Positions 27,811-39,479 of a DNA stretch of 64,000 bases are shown here, piece after piece. The notes under the pieces are model-generated. The model was not told where the DNA came from and searched no databases. It saw only the letters and a list, made by a program, of their open reading frames with translations. The stretch is from Riptortus pedestris (Eukaryota > Arthropoda > Insecta > Hemiptera > Alydidae). How positions within the stretch are numbered: the stretch's first letter is position 1; each line of letters opens with the position of its first letter. The stretch is taken from NCBI GenBank assembly GCA_019009955.1, contig CM032228.1, forward strand, positions 97,902,501 through 97,966,500. Direction: 5' to 3'. A program made the translations under genes and the position numbers.

Positions 27811-28843
27811 ACATAGAGAGCTTACAAAAGAAGGGGAAAAGAGGAGGACAGTGTGGTTACTGTGTAGAAATCGGGTGTCATTTATGCAAAGTGGGAAATC
27901 TGCATGATGGAAATTTCAACAAATGGATGTAGTCGGCATATACAGTGAGGGGAAAAAGTATTTGCACGCCAGGTTTTTTTTATTTATTTATTTTTTTTTT
28001 TTATGAATTATTATTTTGGGGAATAAAAAAATTGTATAAAGTAATAAATAAAAAGCGTATTTAAGAGGAATTAATACATATATAATTCAAATGAAAAACG
28101 TTTTGCTTAGTAAAATAAAACTTAACCCTTAACTGGTAACACACGTCTCAGAGACGCTTGGGTTAACTAATTTTTCGCAATTTATACGTTAGCGCTACTT
28201 GTCAAATGAAACCTTCAGTGTATGCTCAAGTTAGATGTTGTAAACAACGCTTGTGAAGTTTCAACCCAATCAATTGTGTTTTGTGGTTTTAGTAAGCTCA
28301 CAATTAAAAAGTACAACGTCTAAGAGACGCGTATTACTTGGAGTGTCAACATTTGTGTTCATCTTACAGACGTGTATTACCTGAAACGCTCTTTTCTGCA
28401 ACGTGTAAGGTATGTACCTAACAATAATAATAATTTTCATGTTCGAATGTGTTTGTTCGGCATGTTGTTCTTATTAATTTATTTCTGTACATATTTTTAT
28501 TTACTTGCCTAAATACCTTGAAGAGTTCTAATCCTTCATGTTCTCAGAAAAAAATGATTACTAAATGTTCCCTCTAATTTCAAATAGTTTTTTTATTTAT
28601 GTTCTTTATGGATTATATTCGAGATTAATGTTATTATATTCAAAACTTTTTCAAATGATATTTCGTTGATTGCACACATTTTTACTTTTTTTTTCTTTCC
28701 ATTTACGAGAAATGTTTTTGCAGACAAAATATTTACAATCAGATTCTTGAACATAATTTTCCGCCAGTATTTTTTTATTTTTTGATTTGATGATATATGT
28801 AGTTTTTCACTTAGTTTTTTTTAATTTACTTTTTTTTTTTAGT

Positions 28844-30118
28844 ATGTCAGGTATATTTTCTGCGAGGACAAAAAAAATAATGTCAATGGTTGCTCTTCCT
28901 GAAGAAGAGGTTGAGCCAAGTGATGAAGAATTTGATTCTGACGATTCCTACAATGTTGAGGATGAAATAGATCATTCTGAACATGACTCCGAGTCCGAAT
29001 TAGATGAGCAAGACATGGAGGATGAGGTAAATGAAAGGGTCGGTGGAAATTCAGTGCAAGAGGTTGTCCCTGGTGATGGGTCTTCAATGACTAGCAGAGA
29101 TGAACCAAAGAACAATTATGGGGAAAAAACTGCTTCACTTGGTGTTCAACCGAGCCAAAGATTACAAAGACACCAGCCAAAAATATTATGAGAATGAAAC
29201 TTCCTGCTTTACCACCAAATGCAAAATCACTTGGTAAAAACCCCAATATTGAAGATGTTTGGCGTCTTTTGTTTGACCATGAGATGATTGCAAAACTAGT
29301 AATTCGCTGTAATCAAAAACTAAAAAGTCCGTCACGCAGGGGCTACGTAAACTAAGCAGATTTCCCTCGTGAAGTTTAGTAATAGATAAATATACATACT
29401 GCTAACACAACACCGTGAATAAATACAAACGGAAATAAGAAATGTTTCATCCAATTTCAATAGCCTGCCGACAGGAAGTGTTGGTTAGAAATGTAAACAA
29501 ACGGGTCCCGCCTCACACCGGAAAGAAAAACAATTACTGAAATATATCAGAATATAACACATTAATTTTATTGAGAACTATTTACTATATCTAGTACTGT
29601 AATTAATAATGAGTCAGAATAATTGTTATCTCAATCAATAAAATTTTAGTAGTCCAAAACTTTAAGATAGGGGGGGGGAGTCACCAGTGCATATTTGCAT
29701 GTATCTCATATAATAATGGTCTCTTGAATACAATTTTTGGTATTTAAACTCCCAATAATGTGATTTATTATGTATCAGAGTATTGTTTACGTAACATGAG
29801 TAGAAGTGGCGGTTTGGTGAAAACTGAAAAATGCAAATATCTCGGTTAATATTCAAGATAGAGAATAAATGTATATAACAATATTTATAGTAAATTTAAT
29901 TTGTAATAAGATTGATTTTGTATAATTTTTCGATCCGACGTATAGTAACGGAGATATTTCGAATTTTCGAAAATCCTCCCCTCTAAACCCCCCCTCCCAC
30001 TGGTCCGATTTCAGCCGTTAACAAACTTGATCTTTCTTTTTACATAAAACGCTTAAATATGAAGTTTGGTAAGGATTAAACAAAAATTGCGACCGCTAGA
30101 GCGGTAACAGACAAATAT

Positions 30119-30153
<35 letters not shown>

Positions 30154-30555
30154 TATATATATATATATAGATATATATATACAGTTTTGAACGGACCTCA
30201 TTTTCGTCATCTACTAGGTAGGATCGATGGACATTTGAAGAAAAATGTCGAAAATTCCGTCATGAGTACAACCTCAATAGCTGATTTCCCTTAAGGGAAA
30301 TCTGCTAAAATCAATTAACCAAACCTTCCAGATAGCCTAAAACAAATATCACGAGACATTCTTGGAGAACCTGAAGAAACGCGTAGCGCCTCTCAAGAAA
30401 TTTCTGACAAGCTTCCAAAGAGAAAAACGTGCCGATATTTTCCTTATCAAAAAAGGAGGCAAACTGCATACAAATGTATCAAATGCGAAAATCCTTGTTG
30501 CCTAGAGTGTTCAAAAAAAGTGTGCAATTCTTGTGCTCCTGGTGTAAAAAAGTAA
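28844..30555 (+). pseudogene. piggyBac transposase, catalytic core deleted
   Basis: From the ATG at 28844: MSGIFSARTKKIMSM, then a long acidic N-terminal region (EEEVEPSDEEFDSDDSYNVE), normal for piggyBac enzymes. After a frameshift near 29190 comes NIEDVWRLLFDHEMIAKLVI (family N-terminal domain). Family A DNA interrupts at 29327-30306. The other side resumes at SLKQISRDILGEPEETRS and the cysteine-rich end (CRYF, CIKC, CCLEC, CNSC) with stop TAA at 30553. The conserved DDD catalytic region is missing altogether, so no active enzyme is possible. The deletion may predate or accompany the family A insertion. Confidence 0.85.
29327..30306 (+). mobile_element. Full-length family A (HINE-like) element, reference copy
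   Basis: 980 bp. Order: GTCCGTCACGCAGGGGCTAC; AAACTAAGCAGATTTCCC (5' subterminal repeat); unique core with CACACCGGAAAGAAAAACAA, ATTTTTCGATCCGACG and CCGCTAGAGCGGTAACAGAC; a (GATA)n/(TA)n microsatellite at about 30117-30180; the block TTTTGAACGGACCTCATTTT, GGATCGATGGACATTTGAAG; the palindrome GATTTCCCTTAAGGGAAATC; the end TGCTA. AGCAGATTTCCC at the 5' side is inverted as GGGAAATCTGCT at the 3' side. No coding potential. This layout matches DINE-1/HINE elements, non-autonomous Helentrons; that assignment is inferred. Confidence 0.85.
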
Positions 30556-30839
30556 TGTTTGTTTACGTCATGCCGATTTTAATTGTATGCATTTTATTTG
30601 TAATTGTATGTATTGTTTAATTTTAATTGTATAGTGAACAATTAATTAAAAATTATTTAGTTAATTTATAGAAGTTTTATTAAAAATTGCACCTCTAAAA
30701 TCAATTTTTTTATGTTCACGTCTCACAGACGCATGTTACTTGCAATGAACAAAATATGTGTGTTACCAGTCAAGGGTTAAATCTTACAAAAAGTACGGAA
30801 AAAAACTATTTGCACACCACACTTTTTCTTCATTTTTAA

Positions 30840-31870
30840 AAATTTAATATTTTTTATGTAGTCTTTTAGTGAAAAAAACCACTTGTAAATGTCTAGGCGT
30901 TGATTTTACAAGGTTTTAAATCAAATCTGGATTGATTTGTTCCCATTCTCCTTGAAAAGGATTCTTGAGGTGGTGCCTTCTAGTTATGTGATGTTTTGGA
31001 ACATTTTGGTCTACCTACTGAGTGGTAATAATTTTCAATTATATTCAAGTCTGGTGACTGCGGAGAGTTGTGCAGTCGTTGACGAGCATTAAATATTAAC
31101 CATTCCTTATTTTTATTGGGTGTATTCTTTAGTTTCATTGGCTACATGTTTCGTCCATCTGGAATATTAACTGATGATGGATTCCAAATTTAGCTCCACT
31201 TTCTAAGAGGTTGCCCCGCAAAATCTTCACATGACCTTCTGGATTTAAAATTCCTTCAATAGATGCAAGATTTCCTTCTCCCTTATAAGCTATGCATCCC
31301 CAAAACATTGCATTGCTACCCCCATGTTTCACAGTAATCGTAACATTTGCTTTTTCAGTTCCTAATTTTTCCTACGCCAAATAGGCTTTTGTCCATCAGA
31401 TCCAAATAAATTAAACTTACTCTTATCAGAGAACAGCACATTTCCCCAAAAAATGATGGGCTTCTTAATTTTTTCTCTAGCATAAGAGAAAGTAGGGTTT
31501 TTTTGCCATTGGTCTCACTAATTTAAGGTTTTTTCTCGAGACCCTGCCATAAATACCTTTAGAATTAAAAACATTTCCTACCGTTTTCGTTTTGGCATAT
31601 GCCCCAGAAGTTGATTAAACCATATTATCTAGGGCACCTGCTCTTACAGCTGAATTTTTATAAGCTTCAATTTTTATTTTGCTCTTCATTCTTTCAATTA
31701 GTATACTGGGCCTTTAGTGTCGATTATTTGTAGATAAACCTCATTCTTCACATCCCTTAATTACCTATCATACTTTAGGAAACTGAAGACCAAGAAATCT
31801 GATATTTCACGATAAGATTTTGTTGGTTGTGCAATAAAATCACTTTTTCAGGTGGGGCAGCACTCAGTTC
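30840..31870 (-). pseudogene. Tc1-type (DD34E) transposase pseudogene
   Basis: Minus-strand pieces in order: NVLFSDKSKFNLFGSDGQKP (first Asp region, about 31390-31450), MKHGGSNAMFWGCIAYKGEG and LNPEGHVKILRGNLL (31135-31332), then NSPQSPDLNIIENY (about 31040-31080, third catalytic Glu). Stops and frameshifts separate them. The N-terminal helix-turn-helix region is too decayed to place. Strongly Tc1-like in motif wording and spacing. Confidence 0.8.
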
Positions 31871-32502
31871 ACTTGACTCGGGCATTATTTAGCAGTTAAA
31901 ATTATGTAGATCTTACACGATTGAAATATTTTCGAATACTGACCAAAAATAACAGGATTGTACTGTAGGAAGTAATAAAAAACAACAAGAAAACAAACAG
32001 ACCTTTGTACATATGTTTAAACAAAGAAAGTGTGCAAATACTAGTGAAAGTGGTTTAGTCTCCCCTTTGCGGTGCACTTTTCAAAATGACCGCGGCCATA
32101 TTGTTTGTCTAACTTTATCTTTTTTTAACACTTTCGTGACCGCATTCAAAAATTCCCAAAATACGCCAAGGGTGGTTTTAATCCAGGGTGGGGACTTTAA
32201 TTTTAACTTAATTTTTTTAACTCACCTAATTTGTTGGATCCTTGGACGGTGACGAAACAAGATGGCGTACTGTGGCGGGGGGGGGGACTAAACTAGCTTT
32301 ATCCCAAATACTTTTTTCCTGGTGTTCATGTTATTTTATAATATATTTTTTATTATTATCAAGGCTTTCATTTGTATGTTTATTGATATTTAACAAGTTT
32401 TAGATGTACTTATAGGGCAACTCAAATTAATTGTTTTCAATTTTTAATTTATTATTTAAAGAAAAAACGGGGTGCACAAATGCTTTTTTCTCCCCATTTT
32501 AT

Positions 32503-33216
32503 AAATCCTATACGTTAGACTTTAACACGTTCTTAGTATGTAAATTGTAATTCGTTTGGCAACGTCCCTCCCTGAAAGGAATTCTAGCTTTCACATATTT
32601 ATAAATGTAGAATAGAAATTCTAGAAAAGTAATACCCGGCACTAAGAGCGAGGTAAAAAAAAAAGTAGGTTGCATGACCAAATGGCATAACACAACAAGA
32701 AAAAACTATGGCTCCAACCCACAACCTAAATATATGTATATGAGCGCCAAAAATAAAAAACGTGGTCTTACTCCTAATCAAGTGACCGGAATGAGCGACT
32801 TATTGATATTAGTATATTTTTACAACGACTTTAGTGCTTTTATGATTATTATCTCTGAGAAAATAAGGAAAGAAAAGTCAGAGACAATAATATAGCGAGA
32901 AATGATTTCCTATTAAACCAAATATTGAGATAGTATATAAATAACTTTAGTTGGAGTTATATTGTTAATCAAAATTATGCTTTTAAATTCCCAAACGAGA
33001 TATTTTTAAACGAGTTTTGTTTTATTATTATTTAATGAAATATTTAAAATTATTAAATAAAATATGGTATCTGATATCGATACATCACGTTCATCGAGTT
33101 TTAATTTAGTTGCCATGCGCGCTTTCAAGTGCTATTAGGAAGTATAGCAGCCATTGTTTTGTCGGCTTCTGTTTGGCCGTTACTTGTTAGAAAATTGTAT
33201 AGGCTTTATTAGTTTC
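32503..33216. other. SUB1 upstream region
   Basis: No gene or known repeat recognised. The SUB1 5' UTR/promoter should fall near the end; a GC-richer stretch at about 33105-33215 before the ATG fits that. Confidence 0.4.
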
Positions 33217-33534
33217 ATGGCTCCCCGAAAAAATAGCAAGAGGTCTGATTCTACATCAGATTCTGGACCGGACGACCCCGAGCCTAAGCCTGCAGCAAAG
33301 AAAGCGAAGACCAGCACCGCTAAAGACGATGATGAACCTTCTTGGGCTATAGACACTAAAAGGTTTGTTAAAGTGCGCGAATTTAAAGGAAAAGTAATGG
33401 TTGATATTCGCGAATATTATGACGCTGGAGGGGAGATGAAGCCTGGGAAGAAAGGTATTTGTTTATCTGTTCAACAGTGGAGAAAATTGGTTGACGTGAT
33501 TGATGAAGTAGACAAGGCGATTAAAGAAAAATAA
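33217..33534 (+). CDS. SUB1: SUB1 / PC4 transcriptional coactivator, single exon
   Basis: 105 aa. PC4/Sub1 is a nuclear single-stranded-DNA-binding coactivator of RNA polymerase II that also acts in DNA repair and chromatin. Seen: a Ser/Asp-rich and Lys-rich N-terminus (MAPRKNSKRSDSTSDSGPDD, KPAAKKAK), then the PC4 domain from about residue 43 (FVKVREFKGKVMVDIREYY, KPGKKGICLSVQQWRKL) to the C-terminus. The ATG at 33217 gives the family N-terminus; in-frame codons upstream do not. Length and domain layout equal those of the fly protein (about 110 aa). No intron is seen and the frame is clean; no poly(A) tail or target duplication was seen, so a retro-copy is not indicated but cannot be excluded. 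Confidence 0.93.
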   Translation: MAPRKNSKRSDSTSDSGPDDPEPKPAAKKAKTSTAKDDDEPSWAIDTKRFVKVREFKGKVMVDIREYYDAGGEMKPGKKGICLSVQQWRKLVDVIDEVDKAIKEK

Positions 33535-34639
33535 AATTCCATGTGTTCTTCATACTTTGTTTTATTGAACTGAAATGCTAAATAATGTTAATTTAAGTTA
33601 AGTAATGTGTTCTATTCCTCTAGGGAAAATGTTTTAATAATGTGAATTTAACTGGACATGTTTGTAATTGATACCGTGTTTGTTTTTTGTGAGGAAATTA
33701 ATTTAGGGTTTTGTGTTTGAAAACCTCACGTTTTATCTTTGTTCAATACCTGTTTCATTATATCTTAATACAAATTGTTTATTAGACTATCTTTTTATTT
33801 TGGCCGTTTATTTTCCAATAGCAATAATGTTACATTTATTGAGTAAATTTGATCAACATTTTTAATGCTCGAGGATCATACATAGTGTCTCTTTAATTGT
33901 TACCTGTTAATATAGTTAATAATTTTATTAAGAGCCAACCTGAGACATTGTTTGTTGAGGGATGGGAACTCTACAGGGGGAAGTTACAATTTTTATAATT
34001 GTATCTCCCCCTCTACAATGAAAAAGAAACAATTTAATGCATTTAGTTTTATTAATATTACTTTATTTCATAAAAGTCATCTTAAATGTAGCTGTAGGCT
34101 ATTTATACCTGTTACCTGAGGATCTTTATTTTCCTTTATAGTATGGTAGAATTGAAAATATTCTAACTGAAAATGAACTTAGGGATAGAGCATGCGTTTC
34201 AGGTTTATTAGTGGAGTTTCTATTGTTGAACTCTAAAACGCTTGCAAGGGAGTGCCTGGGACCCAAACATTTAACGTCAAATTTGAAATAGTTCTGAGTA
34301 AAGTGGAAAAGTTTGTCCTACATGTAACTGATGAATTTTTGTGTCTGTTTTATATCTCCAAAAGCAGATCACCTTACTTTCTTATTTCTTTGATGAAGTA
34401 TGACTGTTTCTTTAATGTTGGGCCCTGTAAAATATATTTTTCATTTCTATCATCAAATCAAGTCACTAATACAAATTAGGAATTTTTTATAGACTACACG
34501 CTATGGAAGATTCCACTCATTATTAATGAATATGACCATTAAAGTGGAATTAAATGGTTAAATATTGAGTGTTGTAAAGATCAAATAAACATTTTCGAGT
34601 CTGAAATTAAAGACCGAAAATTTTAATTGATGGTGTCAT
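33535..34639 (+). other. SUB1 3' UTR and flank
   Basis: No further coding sequence. ATTAAA near 34538 and AATAAA at 34584-34589 are candidate polyadenylation signals, implying a 3' UTR of about 1 kb. The AT-rich sequence up to there shows no repeat family. Confidence 0.45.
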
Positions 34640-35043
34640 CATACTACGTTTTTGCATGCATCTCGCACTGAAAAATTTGAATGAAGACAATATTTGGTTT
34701 TTACGATGAAAGTAAAGTGATTCATGATGGAACTACTTATTGTTAATATGACTTTTGTATGAAGGGGGAAGGGGTTACTAAAGCTGGAAACTAATAAATT
34801 CAAGTATATAGGTTAATAAACAACATTTGTAGAACATTAAATTTGCAATAAGATTGATGCTATACACTTTTTTCAACTGACTGAATAACAGAGATATTTT
34901 GATTTTCCAAATACTTTCCCTCTAAATCCTCCCACTGGTTCGATTTCAGCTGCTAACAAACTTGTCCTTTATTTTTAATAAAATGTTTAAATATCAAGTT
35001 TGGTACCAATAATCAATAATTGTGACAGCTATAGCGTTAACAG

Positions 35044-35096
<53 letters not shown>

Positions 35097-35142
35097 AATG
35101 GACCTGATTTTAGTCATCTCCTGGGTTGAATCGATAGACATA

Positions 35143-37127
35143 CAGTAGAATCCCTCATATCCGACCTCGCATTAACCGACTCCTCGGATAATCCGTCGCT
35201 TTTCTGGGAAGTAAGATTCTGTGAATCACAGTGGCAAGCGCAGAGAAGATATCCATCGGAAAACAACAGTTTTACACCTGCTCGCTCGTGACGCATTGCA
35301 TATTGTTGTTAAACTGTGTTCCTATTTGTTAATTTTAAGTTGTAATTTAGTTGTTGTTATCGCGAGTGTTGCAGTGATTATGGCTACCCAACAAAAATGC
35401 AAACTTACAGTATGCACGCTACAGAAGAAGTTGGAAGTTCTTCAGCGGTTGGACAATGGTGAGTTAGTTCAAAAATTATCTTGTGAATTAGGAATAGGCG
35501 TCACAACAATTAAAGACTGGAGGAAAAACAGAAGAAATATTGAATCCTACTGCATGACAGTGGAAGGGGAAGAAGCATTAAAAAATAGAAAGACGCTTAA
35601 AAAGCCTAAATTTGTCGTGCTAGATGACGCTCTCTGGGTTTGGTTTTGTCAAGAAAGACGCAAAGGAACTCCTTTGTCAGGTCCTATAATTAAGGAGAAG
35701 GCGGCGATTTTACACAAAATATAGTAGGAGAGGAGGGGGAAAACTTCAGTGCAAGTGAAGGGTGGTTTCATCGATAGAAATGCCGCCATGGTATCCGTCA
35801 CGTTGTTATTTCAGGTGAAAAGCTCTCACCCTACAAAGACGCAGCCAAAGACTTCGTTAAAAAAAATTTGAAGGTTTTATCAAAGACAACAATATGCATC
35901 CGGATCAAGTCTATAATATTGACGAGACAGGGTTAAATTACAAGATGCTCCCACAAAAAAACCCTTGCTACAAAGCATGAAAATGTAACCGGAACAAAAT
36001 TAGCCAAGCATAGACTGACTATAGCAGCATGTAGTAATGCAAGTGGCAACCACAAAATGCAATTGTTTGTCATTGGGAAATCTATAAAGCCCAGAGCATT
36101 CAAGCATCTGAATATGACATCGCTGCCTGTTTATTATCAACATCAAAATTCGGCTTGAATGGACAGTTCTTTGTTTAAAAAGTGGTTTCTTGAAAATTTT
36201 GTACCAGTTGTAGAAAAATACTTGAAAATGAAAAATCTGCCACTCAATGCTGTCTTGCTTCTCGACAATACTCTCAGTCATCCTTCTGAAAATGGGAAAC
36301 ATTAGAGCAATGTTTCTACCCCCTCATGTGACACCCTTGATCCAACCGATGGAACAGTGTGTTATCGAGTGGTTGAAAAAGAGATACAGACGAAAATATG
36401 TCGGCTCCTTATTAGAACAAACAGAAGCAGGCAGTAACCTGTTTGAGGCAATGAAGTCTTCCAATATAAAAGATGCAATTTATACTGTCGCTCAAGCTTG
36501 GGAAGAAATAAAAGATACCACTCTACGAAATTCTTGGAAAAAACTATGGCCATGTGTTATGGAATATGATGGTTCAAGCTCTAATGAGTCTGAAATCGTC
36601 AAACCAGAAGCGGAGATTCTCCAAGATTTACAAGCCATTGATGGCAAAATCCAGCCAGCCGACGTAAAAGAGTAGCTATTGGAAGGAGACATGGCTTAGG
36701 TCACCAACGAGGAACTTGACGATGATCAAATCGTAGCTGCAGTTCTTAAAGGTGAAATGGAGGAAGATGAAATGGACGACGAAAAATAAGAGCCTGAAAA
36801 GATCAGTCATACGGCAGCTTAAAGAGGCTTTCGAAATTGCGGTGAAATACATCGAGCAGCACCCAAACGCAACACCCATCCATGGATGTGGAGGGATACC
36901 TCTGGTAAAGCAAGGTTAACTTCCTTAAGACAAAAAAATATAACCGATTTTTTTAAATGAATTTGTAATGTACGAATATTTTACATTAAATATTGTACAA
37001 TAAATATGTACATTACTCGTTTCCGTGTGTTTTTATTCACTTTCTGTTGTTCCTCGGATTATCCGACCTTTTTTGTGTACCGACCTTGCTCCGGTTCCGG
37101 GGGTGACGGATATGAGGGGTTCTACTG
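35143..37127 (+). mobile_element. Tigger (pogo-superfamily) element with TA duplications
   Basis: 1,985 bp. The left end CAGTAGAATCCCTCATATCC pairs with the right end GGATATGAGGGGTTCTACTG; TA at 35141-35142 and 37128-37129. Inner terminal words (CTCGGATAATCCG and CTCGGATTATCCGACC) are the hallmark of Tigger ends. It encodes a broken CENP-B/jerky-like transposase. Confidence 0.9.
35380..36675 (+). pseudogene. Tigger transposase pseudogene
   Basis: Starts MATQQKCKLTVCTLQKKLEV with a psq-type helix-turn-helix (LSCELGIGVTTIKDWRKNR), then a CENP-B-like DNA-binding segment (DDALWVWFCQERRKGTPLSG) up to a stop at 35722. Frameshifts follow. The catalytic core is readable as YNIDETG (about 35910), NLPLNAVLLLDNTLSHPSEN (36235) and, in another frame, FLPPHVTPLIQPMEQCVIEW (36320), continuing to a stop at 36673. 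The third acidic residue, usually D in PMDQG, is E here. At least three frameshifts make it inactive. Confidence 0.85.
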
Positions 37128-37335
37128 TATGAGGAAATTTTTAGAAAATCGTGTCATGAGTACAACCTCAATAGATGATTTCCCTTAAGGGATATCTGCT
37201 AAAATGGATTCCTCTTATTTGAAGGTCATGTCAATACATGTTCAAAGAGAGGTTAATTCTGTCTCTACTGTGTTTGCTTGTTGAGGCCCTTTTTGGTATC
37301 TCAATCACTTAATACACTTTGTATAAAACACTTTT

Positions 37336-37448
37336 TAGCAGATTTCTCTTAAGGGAAATCAGCTATTGAGGTCGTACTCGTGACGGGATTTTTGAAATTT
37401 TTCTTCAAATGTCCATCGATCTACCTAGGAGATGGCGAAAATGATCAA

Positions 37449-37505
<57 letters not shown>

Positions 37506-38131
37506 TGTTACCGCTCTAGCGGTCACAATTATTGTTTAATCGTTACCAAATTCGATATTTATTCGTTTTATGTAAAAAAAAAAGATCAAGTTCTTTAACG
37601 GCAGAAATTGGACCAGGTGGAGGGTGGGGGGGTTTAGAGGTGGAGAATTTTGAAAATTCGAAATATTTCCGTTACTATACGTCGGATCGAAAAAATGTGT
37701 AGAATCAATCTTATAGCAAATTAAATGTACTATAAAGATTGTTACATACATTTATTCTCTATCTTGAATATTACCCGAGATATTTGGATTTTTCAGTCTT
37801 CAGCAAACCCCGACTTCTTAAATTTGATTAGTTGAGATAAAAATTATTCTGATTTATTATAAATTACAGTGCTAGATATAGTAAATAGTTTCAAATAAAA
37901 TTAATAAGTTATATTCAGATATATTACAGTAATTGTTTTTCTTTCCGGTAAGAAGTTGGCAGAACTGTTCGTTTACATTTCAGATGCTTTCTGTCGGGAG
38001 GTTTCTTATTATCGTTTGTATTTATTCAATTGATATTGATTGTGCTATTGTGTTACCAGTATGTAGATTTTCCTATTGTTAAACATCACGAGAGAAATCT
38101 GCTTAGTTTATGCAGCCCCTGCGTGACGGAC
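37336..38131 (-). mobile_element. Full-length family A element
   Basis: From TAGCAGATTTCTCTTAAGGG through CATCGATCTACCTAGGAGAT, (TA)n at 37452-37501, TCTGTTACCGCTCTAGCGGT and TTTTTCTTTCCGGT to AGAGAAATCTGCTTAGTTTA and GCAGCCCCTGCGTGACGGAC. About 800 bp with both ends present. It lies 135 bp from the inverted A copy that hosts Tigger. Confidence 0.9.
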
Positions 38132-39066
38132 TTTTTTATCAATACATCATGAATGATATATTAAAGGAGAACATTACAAGCACATCACATCAACTGTCAA
38201 ATTTACAGTAGCAATTGGCTTGACTTTATAGACTAGACCCCTTCTCTGTATATAATTATTATTATTACGAAGCTCTATAGGTTTGGCCTATAATTAATAA
38301 GAAGATAGCAGACTATGGTAAAGTACCGACATAGTTACAAGGAAGGGAATTATCCCGCTTTTCCTGCCGTGTAAAGTTGTGAGCGAGTGGCCTAATGTGA
38401 CAATGAGAGTATTTCATTGCATGTATTAGAAAATACTTTAATGTGTTTCTTGTTATCATGAATGTATTTAGAGCTTTATTTCTGAAATACACTGCTGATT
38501 ATTGCAGACTTATTTTTTTTAGGGTTTATAATTTTTAAATGAAGTCAAGTTCTCTATAGTTAAGTGAATAAATATAAATATGTAATTTAGAAAATTAAGT
38601 ATTTATTTTGTCACCATATTTCCAAAGAGATATAATTTAGAATTTTTTAATCATTTAATTAGTTGATATTATATATTAATTGTACATTAATGTAGTCTTT
38701 TGTGGCAACTTTGTATTGTCCTTCATTTTTGTATTATACTATTTAAAATTTCTGTGGAAATGAAGGTTACCTGGTCATGGGAACACTACTAGAAGTAAAC
38801 TCCAATAGTAAATTAGGAATAACTGATATTAATTATGATAGCCTAATAATAAGTGTTTGAATTCTAGAGCCTCAAAGTCTCTGTCTTCTGAACTATTGGA
38901 CTCCTGATAGTAAGAGGTGAAGTAGCTCTGAGGGTGTGGTGTACCCCTGTCCCAAGACTATTTTGAATGGCAGCCAAAAAAACTCATGTCTGCAAACTGG
39001 TTTGCTTATTTATTTTATAAATTCATCTAAAAGTATATCATCTATGAAATACCCTAATCAACAAAA
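38132..39066. other. Unassigned repeat-free stretch
   Basis: No coding sequence or known repeat seen; AT-rich apart from a short GC-richer block at about 38880-38990. Confidence 0.35.
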
Positions 39067-39458
39067 GTCCGTCACGCAGGGGATGCGTAAACTAAGCAGA
39101 TTTCCCACGTGAAGTTTTACAATAGAGAAATCTGCCCAATAAAAACAATAAACTTATTCACGAGGGACGGACAGTTACGAAAACGGCCGCCAAAGCTCTC
39201 TTCGGAAAGTACCGAACAGCCGACTCCTGCCGACCACACAGAATACAAATGCAAATATTTATAGTAAATTTAATTTGCAATAAGATTGATTCTATACAAT
39301 TTTTCGATCCGACGCATAATAACGGAGATATTTCGAATTTTCAAAAATCCCCCCTCTAAACCTCCCTTCCACTGGCCCGATTTCAGCCATTAACGAACTT
39401 GATCTTTCTTTTTACATAAAACGATTAAATTCCGAGTTTGGTAACGATCAAACAAAAG
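39067..39458 (+). mobile_element. Family A element, 5' half
   Basis: GTCCGTCACGCAGGGGATGC, AAGCAGATTTCCCACGTG, then the core to GAGTTTGGTAACGATC. Truncated before the microsatellite; LINE sequence follows. Confidence 0.85.
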
Positions 39459-39479
39459 AAGTTCCATTCTCTTTTTTTC

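Larger units (their letters stand above)
28126..30776 (+). mobile_element. piggyBac-family element with TTAA target duplications
   Basis: TTAA at 28122-28125 and 30777-30780 bound the termini CCCTTAACTGGTAACACAC (left) and GTGTGTTACCAGTCAAGGG (right). Subterminal words CACGTCTCAGAGACGC and CACGTCTCACAGACGC repeat at the two ends. The inside holds both ends of a transposase gene and a complete family A insertion, so the original element has lost its catalytic core. Confidence 0.9.
27943..32502 (-). mobile_element. Tc1-like element carrying a nested piggyBac
   Basis: The left end CAGTGAGGGGAAAAAGTATT then TGCACGCC pairs with the right end (reverse complement AATGGGGAGAAAAAAGCATT then TGTGCACCCC, ending at about 32502). 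The minus strand holds a decayed DD34E-type transposase at 30840-31870. A piggyBac element with TTAA duplications occupies 28126-30776. Total span 4.6 kb, of which about 1.9 kb is Tc1 sequence. The exact right-hand base is uncertain because the terminus is mutated. Confidence 0.75.
34640..37201 (+). mobile_element. Family A element split by a Tigger insertion
   Basis: A diverged A core (AGATTGATGCTATACAC, CCCTCTAAATCCTCCCACTG) is followed by a (CA)/(TA)n tract at about 35043-35093 and TGAATGGACCTGATTTTAGT, TCGATAGACA. After the Tigger element it resumes TGAGGAAATTTTTAGAAAAT and ends TTTCCCTTAAGGGATATCTG. Without the insertion the copy would be about 575 bp. Confidence 0.8.

Noticed and set aside
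28839..29087. 82-codon minus-strand frame rich in His and Pro
   Set aside because: Antisense of the acidic N-terminus of the piggyBac transposase.
33217..33534. SUB1 as a retro-copied pseudogene because it lacks introns
   Set aside because: The frame is intact, and no poly(A) tail or target duplication was seen; a native single-exon gene is the simpler reading.
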